A model generated the notes under the pieces. It was not told the DNA's origin and searched no databases. It saw only the letters and a list, made by a program, of their open reading frames with translations. A stretch of DNA of 7,021 bases from Zoogloeaceae bacterium (lineage in GTDB: Bacteria > Pseudomonadota > Gammaproteobacteria > Burkholderiales > Rhodocyclaceae): positions 1 through 7,021 of the forward strand of contig SSSX01000009.1 in NCBI GenBank assembly GCA_015657735.1, given 5' to 3'. The position numbers and the translations under genes were made by a program. Position 1 is the stretch's first letter, and each line of letters opens with the position of its first letter. This document shows positions 1-5,448 of this stretch, piece by piece.

Positions 1-1
1 C

Positions 2-1027
2 TTCCGCGAGGCGATGAGCCGCTTCCTGATGACCGAAGCCGCCCCCGAGATGCTGCGCGAGGTCTGGGAGACCGACGCCGGCCGCTCCCCCGAACTGCGC
101 GGCAAGCTCGCCGAACAGGGTCTCACCGCGCTGTCGGTGCCCGAGGACTGCGGCGGCCTCGGCATGGACGACGTGGCCTGGTCGCTGATGAGCCAGGAGC
201 TCGGCTACTACGCCATTCCCGACTCGCTGGCCGACACCGCCTACGTCTCCGCCGGCCTCGTCGCTGCGCTGCCGGCCGGCCGCGCCGACCGCGAAACGCT
301 GCTGGCGCGCATCGCCGACGGCAGCGTGCGCATCGCCATCGGCCACCCGGTCAATCCGCTGGTGGCCGACGCTGCCACCGCCGACCTGCTGATCCTGCCC
401 CACGGCGACGAGGTGCACCTGGTGCCGCGCGCGCTGGTGGACGTCACCGCCAACCCCAGCATCGACCTGTCGCGCCGCCTCGCCAGCCTGGCCTGGGAGC
501 CGAACTCCGCGACCCGTGTCGCCGCCGGCGCGGAAGGCCGCCGCCTGTGGGCCGCCGCCCTCGACCGCGGCACCCTGTCGGTGGCCGGCCAGTTGCTCGG
601 CCTGGCCCAGCGCATGCTCGATCTGGCGGTCGATTACGCCGCCCAGCGCCGGCAGTTCGGCAAGCCGATCGGCAGCTTCCAGGCGGTCAAGCACCATCTG
701 GCCGACGTCGCGACGAAGATCGAATTCGCCAAGCCGGTGCTGTACCGCGCCGCCGATGCGCTGGCCCGGGGTCACGACGACGCGCCGGTGCACGCCTCCC
801 ACGCCAAACTGGCCTGCGGCGCCGCCGCCTGGCTGGCGGCCCGCCACGGCATCCAGGTGCACGGGGCGATGGGCTACACCTGGGAGGTGGACCTGCAGAT
901 GTTCATGAAACGCAGCTGGGCGCTCGATGCGTCGTGGGGCGACCGCGGCTTCCACAAATCCCGCGTCGCCGAGGCGGTGCTGGCCGACGGCGCAGCCATC
1001 GGCCCCGGTTATACCTTCAAGGAGTAG
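2..1027 (+). CDS. Acyl-CoA dehydrogenase, small steroid-type subunit (5' end missing)
   Basis: FAD-dependent enzyme expected to introduce an alpha,beta double bond into an acyl-CoA in the cytoplasm. Numbering starts at the first in-window ATG (position 14). The reading frame is already open from base 2 (F-R-E-A before that Met), and that Met lies inside the usual first helix, so the true start is probably upstream of the window. Residues 1-105 form the helical N-terminal domain with a PEDCGGLG motif (43-50). The middle beta-domain (about 105-175) is short and lacks the usual TEP-x-AGSD substrate/FAD motif. The C-terminal helical domain has QRRQFGKPIGSFQ (211-223) for FAD contact and VHGAMGYTWE (282-291), where E291 sits at the usual catalytic glutamate position. 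The size resembles FadE32/FadE33-type subunits that work as unequal heterotetramers, so a partner subunit is likely encoded just upstream. Its stop lies 2 nt before the next gene, which favours co-transcription. The family call is secure; the exact substrate is inferred from neighbours. Confidence 0.88.
   Translation, partial: FREAMSRFLMTEAAPEMLREVWETDAGRSPELRGKLAEQGLTALSVPEDCGGLGMDDVAWSLMSQELGYYAIPDSLADTAYVSAGLVAALPAGRADRETLLARIADGSVRIAIGHPVNPLVADAATADLLILPHGDEVHLVPRALVDVTANPSIDLSRRLASLAWEPNSATRVAAGAEGRRLWAAALDRGTLSVAGQLLGLAQRMLDLAVDYAAQRRQFGKPIGSFQAVKHHLADVATKIEFAKPVLYRAADALARGHDDAPVHASHAKLACGAAAWLAARHGIQVHGAMGYTWEVDLQMFMKRSWALDASWGDRGFHKSRVAEAVLADGAAIGPGYTFKE
1019..1024 (+). promoter_or_regulatory. 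Strong ribosome binding site of the FadA6-like thiolase
   Basis: AAGGAG lies 5 nt before the ATG at 1030, inside the last codons of the preceding acyl-CoA dehydrogenase and directly against its TAG stop (1025-1027). Ribosomes ending the first gene would therefore be placed on the second. It fixes the thiolase start at 1030, even though its frame remains open far upstream. Confidence 0.8.
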
Positions 1028-1029
1028 CA

Positions 1030-2181
1030 ATGCCCGAAGCCTATATCGTCGACGCCCTGCGCAGCCCCACCGGCAAGCGCAAGGGCGGCCTCGCCCACGT
1101 CCATGCGATCGACCTCGGCGCTCATGTGCTGCACGCCCTGGTGGCGCGCAACGCCATCCCGGCCGAGGATTACGACGACGTGATCTTCGGCTGCGTGGAC
1201 ACCATCGGCGCGCAGGCCGGCGACATCGCGCGCACCTCGTGGCTGGCCGCCGGCCTGCCGCTCAACGTGCCCGGCACCACCGTCGACCGCCAGTGCGGAT
1301 CGAGCCAGCAGGCCCTCCACTTCGCCGCCCAGGCGGTGATGAGCGGCACCCAGCACGTGGTGGCGGTCGGCGGCGTGCAGACCATGACCCGGATTCCGAT
1401 CTCGTCGGCGATGCTGGCCGGCCAGCCGCTGGGCTTCCCCGATCCGTTCTCGGGCAGCAAGGGCTGGCAGGCGCGCTTCGGCGCCGCGCCGGTCGACCAG
1501 TTCTACGCCGCCCAGCGCATCGCCGACCACTGGGGCATCGGCCGCGCCGACATGGAAGCCTACGCGCTGGAGAGCCACCGCCGCGCGCTGGCGGCCATCG
1601 CGGCCGGCCATTTCGAGCGCGAGATCGTGCCGCTCGAAGGCGTCAGCCGCGACGAAACCCCGCGCGCCACCACCCTCGCCAAGATGGCCGCGCTGGAACC
1701 GGTAGGCGCCGACTACCCGGCCATCACCGCCGCCGTGTCGAGCCAGACCTGCGACGCCGCGGCGGCGCTGCTGGTGGTGTCGGAAGCGGCGCTCAAGCGC
1801 TACGGCCTCACCCCGCGGGCGCGCATCCACCATCTGAGCGTGCTCGGCGACGACCCGATCTGGCACCTCACCGCGCCGATCCCGGCCACCCGCGCCGCGC
1901 TGAAGAAAACCGGCATGAGCCTGTCCGACATCGACTGCGTCGAGATCAACGAAGCCTTCGCCTCGGTGGTCATGGCGTGGCTCAAGGAAACCGGCTACGA
2001 CCCGGCCCGCTGCAACCCCAACGGCGGCGCCATCGCGCTGGGCCACCCGCTCGGCGCCACCGGCGCGCGCCTGATGACCAGCCTGCTCCACCAGCTCGAA
2101 CGCAGCGGCGGCCGCTTCGGCCTGCAGACCATGTGCGAAGGCGGCGGTCAGGCCAACGTAACCATCATTGAGCGTCTTTGA
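1030..2181 (+). CDS. fadA6: Thiolase, FadA6-like (steroid C/D-ring beta-ketoacyl-CoA thiolase)
   Basis: 383-residue thiolase that cleaves a beta-ketoacyl-CoA with free CoA in the cytoplasm. The nucleophilic Cys is C89 (TTVDRQCGSSQQA), the NEAF motif is at 307-310, the catalytic His is H339 (GGAIALGHPLG) and the second catalytic Cys is C369 (TMCEGGG). The full fold is present at normal length. The DRQCGSSQQA, PISSAM and GLQTMCEGGG...NVTIIERL segments match my memory of actinobacterial FadA6 (Rv3556c) closely. That enzyme is assigned to thiolysis of the dioxo-decanedioyl-CoA formed after IpdAB opens the last steroid ring, giving MOODA-CoA. The loop that usually reads S-Q-x-x-D-G-A reads SSQTCDAAAA (237-246), so a usual Gly is Ala. 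The start is fixed by AAGGAG 5 nt upstream. It sits 2 nt after the acyl-CoA dehydrogenase and 22 nt before an SDR. Thiolase is certain; FadA6 orthology is likely but unverified. Confidence 0.9.
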   Translation: MPEAYIVDALRSPTGKRKGGLAHVHAIDLGAHVLHALVARNAIPAEDYDDVIFGCVDTIGAQAGDIARTSWLAAGLPLNVPGTTVDRQCGSSQQALHFAAQAVMSGTQHVVAVGGVQTMTRIPISSAMLAGQPLGFPDPFSGSKGWQARFGAAPVDQFYAAQRIADHWGIGRADMEAYALESHRRALAAIAAGHFEREIVPLEGVSRDETPRATTLAKMAALEPVGADYPAITAAVSSQTCDAAAALLVVSEAALKRYGLTPRARIHHLSVLGDDPIWHLTAPIPATRAALKKTGMSLSDIDCVEINEAFASVVMAWLKETGYDPARCNPNGGAIALGHPLGATGARLMTSLLHQLERSGGRFGLQTMCEGGGQANVTIIERL

Positions 2182-2193
2182 AGTAGCAGGAAT

Positions 2194-2197
2194 GGAG
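2194..2197 (+). promoter_or_regulatory. Ribosome binding site deciding the SDR start at 2204
   Basis: GGAG stands 6 nt before ATG 2204. The alternative ATG at 2192 has its only purine-rich tract (AGGA, 2188-2191) directly abutting it, which is too close for a working Shine-Dalgarno. The TTG at 2168 overlaps the thiolase coding end and lacks a site. ATG 2204 also gives the family-typical N-terminus, a few residues before the first beta-strand. Confidence 0.6.
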
Positions 2198-2203
2198 AAA
2201 AGC

Positions 2204-3079
2204 ATGGGTATTTGTGAGGGACGTACCGTCATCATCACCGGCGCCGGCGGCGGGCTGGGCCGCGCCTACGCGCTGGCCTTCGCCGCCGAGGGCGCCAGCG
2301 TGGTGGTGAACGACATCCGCCCGGAGGCCGCCGCGGCGGTGGCGGCCGAGATCGCCGCCGCCGGCGGGCGGGCCATCGCCAACGGCGACGACATCACCCG
2401 CGTGGACAGCGCGCGGCGCATCGTCGATGCCGCGCTGGCCGCCTTCGGCGAAGTGCACGTGCTGGTGAACAACGCCGGCATCCTGCGCGACCGCATGTTC
2501 ATCAGCCTGTCCGAAGAAGACTGGGACGAGGTCATGCGGGTGCACCTCAAGGGCCATTTCTGCCTCGCCAACGTCCTCGGCCGGCACTGGCGCGACCGTG
2601 CCAAGGCCGGCCACCCGGTCGCCGCGCGGATCATCAACACCAGCTCCGGCGCCGGCCTGCAGGGCTCGGTCGGGCAGTCCAACTATGCCGCGGCGAAGGC
2701 CGGCATCGCCGCGCTGACGCTGGTGCAGGCCGTCGAACTGGCGCGCTACGGGGTCACCGCCAACGCGCTGGCCCCGGCCGCCCGCACCGCGATGACCGAG
2801 AGCGCGATGCCCGACGTGGTGAAGGCCCCGGCGGCCGGCTTCGACGCCTGGGCCGCCGACAACGTGGCGCCGCTGGTGGTGTGGCTGGGCAGCGCGCTGT
2901 CGGCCGACGTCACCGGCCAGGTCTTCGAGAGTCAGGGCGGGCGCATCTCGGTGTGCGACGGCTGGCGCACCGGACCGCAGAAGGACAAGGGCGCGCGGCT
3001 GACCGTCGGCGAGATCGGCGCCGTGGTCGCCGGCCTGCTGGCCGAGGCGCAGCCGGCGCAGAAAGTGTGGGGGACGTGA
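2204..3079 (+). CDS. Short-chain dehydrogenase/reductase, steroid beta-oxidation type (HSD17B4-like SDR domain)
   Basis: 291-residue NAD(P)-dependent oxidoreductase, probably a hydroxyacyl-CoA dehydrogenase acting in the cytoplasm. It has the Rossmann motif TGAGGGLG (12-19), and D37 at the end of the second strand suggests preference for NAD over NADP. The NNAG motif is at 89-92. The catalytic residues are S148, Y161 and K165 (YAAAK), with the standard 13-residue Ser-Tyr spacing. It is longer than a 250-residue classical SDR. After the usual end, residues about 221-291 contain VAPLVVWLGS and a short tail, a pattern seen in the SDR domain of multifunctional beta-oxidation protein 2 (HSD17B4) and in Rv3548c-type SDRs of the steroid regulon. 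Alternative starts at 2192 (+4 residues) and TTG 2168 (+12) are possible; 2204 is preferred from its GGAG site. The stop is 2 nt before the amidase start. The SDR family is certain; the substrate is inferred from context only. Confidence 0.87.
   Translation: MGICEGRTVIITGAGGGLGRAYALAFAAEGASVVVNDIRPEAAAAVAAEIAAAGGRAIANGDDITRVDSARRIVDAALAAFGEVHVLVNNAGILRDRMFISLSEEDWDEVMRVHLKGHFCLANVLGRHWRDRAKAGHPVAARIINTSSGAGLQGSVGQSNYAAAKAGIAALTLVQAVELARYGVTANALAPAARTAMTESAMPDVVKAPAAGFDAWAADNVAPLVVWLGSALSADVTGQVFESQGGRISVCDGWRTGPQKDKGARLTVGEIGAVVAGLLAEAQPAQKVWGT
3069..3074 (+). promoter_or_regulatory. Weak ribosome binding site of the amidase gene
   Basis: A G-rich tract, GGGGGA, ends 7 nt before ATG 3082 and overlaps the last codons of the upstream SDR. 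It is a poor match to AGGAGG. Translation of the amidase probably depends on ribosomes finishing the SDR gene, whose TGA (3077-3079) is 2 nt before the ATG. Confidence 0.45.
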
Positions 3080-3081
3080 AC

Positions 3082-4614
3082 ATGGACCCGCGACACGTCG
3101 ATACCCGCCGGCGCGGCTTCGTGCAGGGCGCCGCCGTGCTGGGGCTGGCGGCCGTCATCCCGCCGGCGCTGGCCGCCAGCCGGCCGGCCGGCCGCTATGA
3201 GGACTGGGATGCCGTCGATCTGGCGCGGCTGATCCGCGACGGCGCGCTGACGCCGGTCGAGGTGCTCGACGCGGCGATCGCCCGCGCCGAGGCCAGCGCC
3301 CCGCTCAACGCGGTGGCGCTGCGCCACTACGACATGGCGCGCGACCGCGCCCGGGCCTTGTCCGGCGCCGGGCGGGCCGAGCGTCTGGCGCGCCCGCCGC
3401 TGGCCGGCGTGCCCTTCGGCCTGAAGGATCTCCACGTCGCCCTCAAAGGCACCGTGACCACCCACGGCAGCGTGTTCTTCCGCGATGCGGTGGCCGACCA
3501 CGACTCGACGCTGGTGCAGCGCTACCAGGCCGCCGGCCTCAACATCTTCGCCAAATTCACCTCGCCGGAATTCGGCCAGACCGGCACCACCGAATCGCGC
3601 CTGTTCGGCCTCACCCGCAACCCGTGGAATCTTGCGCACAGCGCCGGCGGTTCGTCGGGCGGCTCGGCGGCGGCGGTGGCGGCCGGCATCGTGCCGGTGG
3701 CCCACGCCAGCGACGGCGGCGGCTCGATCCGCATTCCGGCCAGCCACTGCGGCGTCTTCGGCCTCAAGCCGAGCCGCGGCCTGGTGCCGATGGGGCCGCG
3801 CGCGCTGGAAGGCTGGATGGGCCTCGCCGTGCACAACGTGATCAGCCGCAGCGTGCGCGATTCGGCGCTGTTGCTGCAGCTCAGCCAGGGCCCCGAAGCC
3901 GGCGCGCGGGTGCTGCCGCCGACCCACGATCTGCTCGCCGCGATCCGCACGCCGCCCACGGGCCTGCGCATCGCGCTGATGGAGGGCAACCCCTTCGGCA
4001 TGGGCGTGCACGCCGACTGCGTGGACGCGGTGCGCAAGGCCGCCGCGCTGTGCGCCCGCCTCGGCCACAAGGTCGAGCCGGCCGCGCCGCGGCTGCCGAT
4101 CCAGGAGATGTTCGCCGGCATGGGGGTGATGACCGGCACCGGTTTGCTGACCACCGTGCAGGCCCGCGAGAAAGCCCTCGGCCGGCCGGTGCGCGAGGAC
4201 GAACTGGAACCCCTCAACTGGCGCAGCCTGCAGCTCGCCCGGGGCTACAGCGCCGAGCAGGTCTTTGCGGCGCGCTCGGTGTTCGACCAGGCCGGCCGCC
4301 TGCTCGACGAGTTCTTCGCCGGCTACGACCTGATCCTCTCGCCGGTCACCGCCGCGCCGCCGCCGCTGCTCGGCGAACTGTCCCTCGACCAGCCCTACGA
4401 GCGTTTCGTGAAGGCCGCCGTGCTGGCCTCGCCGTTCACCGCCCTCTTCAACATGTCGGGCCACCCGGCGATGTCGGTGCCGCTGCACTGGAACGCCGCC
4501 GGCCTGCCGATCGGCGTGCAGTTCGCCGCGCCGTTTGGCGGCGAGGCGCGCCTGCTGGCGCTGGCCGCCCAGCTGGAAGAGGCCGCCCCGTGGCGCGACC
4601 GCCGCCCGGCCTGA
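3082..4614 (+). CDS. Amidase-signature family hydrolase with Tat-type signal peptide
   Basis: 510-residue amidase that hydrolyses a carboxamide bond with a Ser-cisSer-Lys triad. Visible residues are K115 (GVPFGLKD), cis-Ser S191 (SAGGSSGGS) and nucleophile S215 (SDGGGSIRIPAS). The 24-residue spacing between the two serines equals that in FAAH and malonamidase E2. The SDGGGSIRIPAS...FGLKPSRG form resembles the NylA/6-aminohexanoate-cyclic-dimer hydrolase branch rather than GatA. The N-terminus has RRRGFVQ (9-15), a Tat-like RR-x-F motif, then a hydrophobic stretch (about 16-31) and an A-L-A|A site at 29-32, so export to the periplasm is likely. The mature domain starts near residue 33. It lies 2 nt after one SDR and 38 nt before the next, so it is in the operon although every neighbour looks cytoplasmic. 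One possible role is deconjugation of glycine- or taurine-conjugated bile acids. The substrate is unknown. Confidence 0.9.
   Translation: MDPRHVDTRRRGFVQGAAVLGLAAVIPPALAASRPAGRYEDWDAVDLARLIRDGALTPVEVLDAAIARAEASAPLNAVALRHYDMARDRARALSGAGRAERLARPPLAGVPFGLKDLHVALKGTVTTHGSVFFRDAVADHDSTLVQRYQAAGLNIFAKFTSPEFGQTGTTESRLFGLTRNPWNLAHSAGGSSGGSAAAVAAGIVPVAHASDGGGSIRIPASHCGVFGLKPSRGLVPMGPRALEGWMGLAVHNVISRSVRDSALLLQLSQGPEAGARVLPPTHDLLAAIRTPPTGLRIALMEGNPFGMGVHADCVDAVRKAAALCARLGHKVEPAAPRLPIQEMFAGMGVMTGTGLLTTVQAREKALGRPVREDELEPLNWRSLQLARGYSAEQVFAARSVFDQAGRLLDEFFAGYDLILSPVTAAPPPLLGELSLDQPYERFVKAAVLASPFTALFNMSGHPAMSVPLHWNAAGLPIGVQFAAPFGGEARLLALAAQLEEAAPWRDRRPA
3106..3177 (+). other. Predicted twin-arginine signal peptide region of the amidase
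   Basis: Residues 9-32 of the amidase hold RRR-G-F-V-Q, a moderately hydrophobic run rich in Ala, Gly, Val and Leu, and then A-L-A before the predicted cut. The consensus is S/T-R-R-x-F-L-K. Here the Leu is Val and the Lys is Gln, as tolerated in many Tat substrates. A Tat call rests on the RR-x-F pattern; Sec export would also be compatible. Confidence 0.62.
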
Positions 4615-4639
4615 CGCCCGCCACGACCACGATTCGTCC

Positions 4640-4644
4640 AGGAG
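4640..4644 (+). promoter_or_regulatory. Ribosome binding site of the IpdF-like SDR
   Basis: AGGAG stands 8 nt before ATG 4653 within the 38-nt spacer, the longest gap in the window. This gene therefore has its own good initiation site and does not need coupling to the amidase. I see no convincing promoter or hairpin terminator in the spacer. Confidence 0.7.
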
Positions 4645-4652
4645 ACCGACCC

Positions 4653-5438
4653 ATGAGCCTCACCCCCCACTACGTTGCCGGCCACGGCCTGCTCACCGGC
4701 CGCTCGGTGCTGATCACCGCCGCCGCCGGCGCCGGCATCGGCTTTGCCGCGGCGCGCCGCTGCGCCGAGGAAGGCTGCCGCGCGCTGATGATTTCCGACA
4801 TCCACCCGCGCCGTCTCGACGAGGCGGTGGCGACCCTCAAGGCCGAAACCGGCCTCGCCGACATCCACGGCCAGCTGTGCGACGTGACCCGCGAGGACGA
4901 AGTCCGCGCGCTGGTGGCGGCGGCCGAGCAGCGCCTCGGCGGCGTCGACGTGCTCATCAACAACGCCGGCCTCGGTGGCCAGAAGCGGGTGGTGGACATG
5001 AGCGACGAGGAATGGAGCCGGGTGCTCGACATCACCCTCACCGGCACCTTCCGCATGACCCGCGCGATGCTGCCGGCCATGCAGGCGCGCGGCCGCGGCA
5101 CCATCGTCAACAACGCCTCGGTGCTCGGCTGGCGCGCCCAGAAGGAGCAGGCCCACTACGCCGCCGCCAAGGCCGGGGTGATGGCCCTGACCCGCTGCGC
5201 CGCGCTGGAAGCGGCCGAATACGGGGTGCGCATCAATGCCGTGTCGCCGTCCATCGCGCTGCACGACTTCCTGAAAAAGGCTTCCAGCGAGGAGCTGCTC
5301 GCCCGGCTGGCCGGCCGCGAAGCCTTTGGCCGCGCCGCCGAAGTGTGGGAGGTGGCCAACGTGATGGTCTTCCTGGCCAGCGACTACGCCTCCTACATGA
5401 CCGGCGAAGTGCTGTCGGTCAGTTCGCAGCACGCCTGA
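4653..5438 (+). CDS. ipdF: Short-chain dehydrogenase, IpdF-like (steroid C/D-ring hydroxy-indene-carboxyl-CoA oxidoreductase)
   Basis: 261-residue SDR. The start AGHGLLTGRSVLITAAAGAGIG (9-30), the NNAGLGGQ segment (103-110), NNASVLGWRAQ (153-163), YAAAKAGVMALTRC (169-182), EAAEYGVRINAVSPSIA (186-202) and the C-terminal TGEVLSVSSQH match my memory of mycobacterial IpdF (Rv3559c) very closely. That enzyme acts on the 5-hydroxy group of the hydroxy-methyl-oxo-hexahydroindene-carboxyl-CoA intermediate of steroid C/D-ring breakdown. The catalytic residues are S156, Y169 and K173. The cofactor loop reads TAAAGAGIG (22-30) in place of TG-x-x-x-G-x-G, with the first Gly replaced by Ala. As I recall, this is also a feature of IpdF itself. 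It has its own AGGAG site 8 nt upstream and is followed 10 nt later by the MaoC gene. The SDR call is certain; the IpdF assignment is strong but rests on recalled similarity. Confidence 0.9.
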   Translation: MSLTPHYVAGHGLLTGRSVLITAAAGAGIGFAAARRCAEEGCRALMISDIHPRRLDEAVATLKAETGLADIHGQLCDVTREDEVRALVAAAEQRLGGVDVLINNAGLGGQKRVVDMSDEEWSRVLDITLTGTFRMTRAMLPAMQARGRGTIVNNASVLGWRAQKEQAHYAAAKAGVMALTRCAALEAAEYGVRINAVSPSIALHDFLKKASSEELLARLAGREAFGRAAEVWEVANVMVFLASDYASYMTGEVLSVSSQHA

Positions 5439-5441
5439 GGA
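5437..5441 (+). promoter_or_regulatory. Ribosome binding site of the MaoC gene, overlapping the upstream stop
   Basis: GAGGA begins inside the TGA stop of the SDR (5436-5438) and ends 7 nt before ATG 5449. The layout favours re-initiation by ribosomes finishing the SDR and fixes the MaoC start at 5449. Confidence 0.65.
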
Positions 5442-5448
5442 CGCGGCG

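Noticed and set aside
547..1029. Possible N-terminal extension of the FadA6-like thiolase
   Set aside because: The frame is open upstream but encodes Arg/Pro-rich out-of-frame acyl-CoA dehydrogenase sequence. ATG 1030 has a perfect ribosome site and gives the family-standard N-terminus.
2168..2200. TTGAGC/TTTGAAG as a -35 element for an internal promoter
   Set aside because: No acceptable -10 box at 16-18 nt spacing, and the position is inside the thiolase end and SDR leader.
1009..2238. Minus-strand open frame (409 codons) opposite the FadA6-like thiolase
   Set aside because: It is an antisense shadow: it covers an intact thiolase with all catalytic motifs and shows no family motif of its own.
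2932..4488. Long open frame (518 codons) on the minus strand opposite the amidase
   Set aside because: Its translation is low-complexity, rich in Arg, Gly, Ala and His, with no recognisable domain. It mirrors the GC-biased codon use of the well-supported amidase on the plus strand.
3082..4614. GatA (glutamyl-tRNA amidotransferase subunit A)
   Set aside because: A signal peptide, the SDGGGSIRIPAS form, and no gatB/gatC neighbours make this a secreted-type NylA-like amidase rather than GatA.
4615..4652. Promoter or terminator in the 38-nt spacer before the IpdF-like gene
   Set aside because: No -35/-10-like pair, no inverted repeat followed by a T run, and no KstR2-like palindrome that I can see; only a ribosome site is supported.
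3624..5438. Possible 604-residue fusion reading into the IpdF-like SDR
   Set aside because: The part before position 4653 is out-of-frame amidase sequence rich in Arg and Pro. The real SDR starts at ATG 4653 with AGGAG 8 nt upstream.
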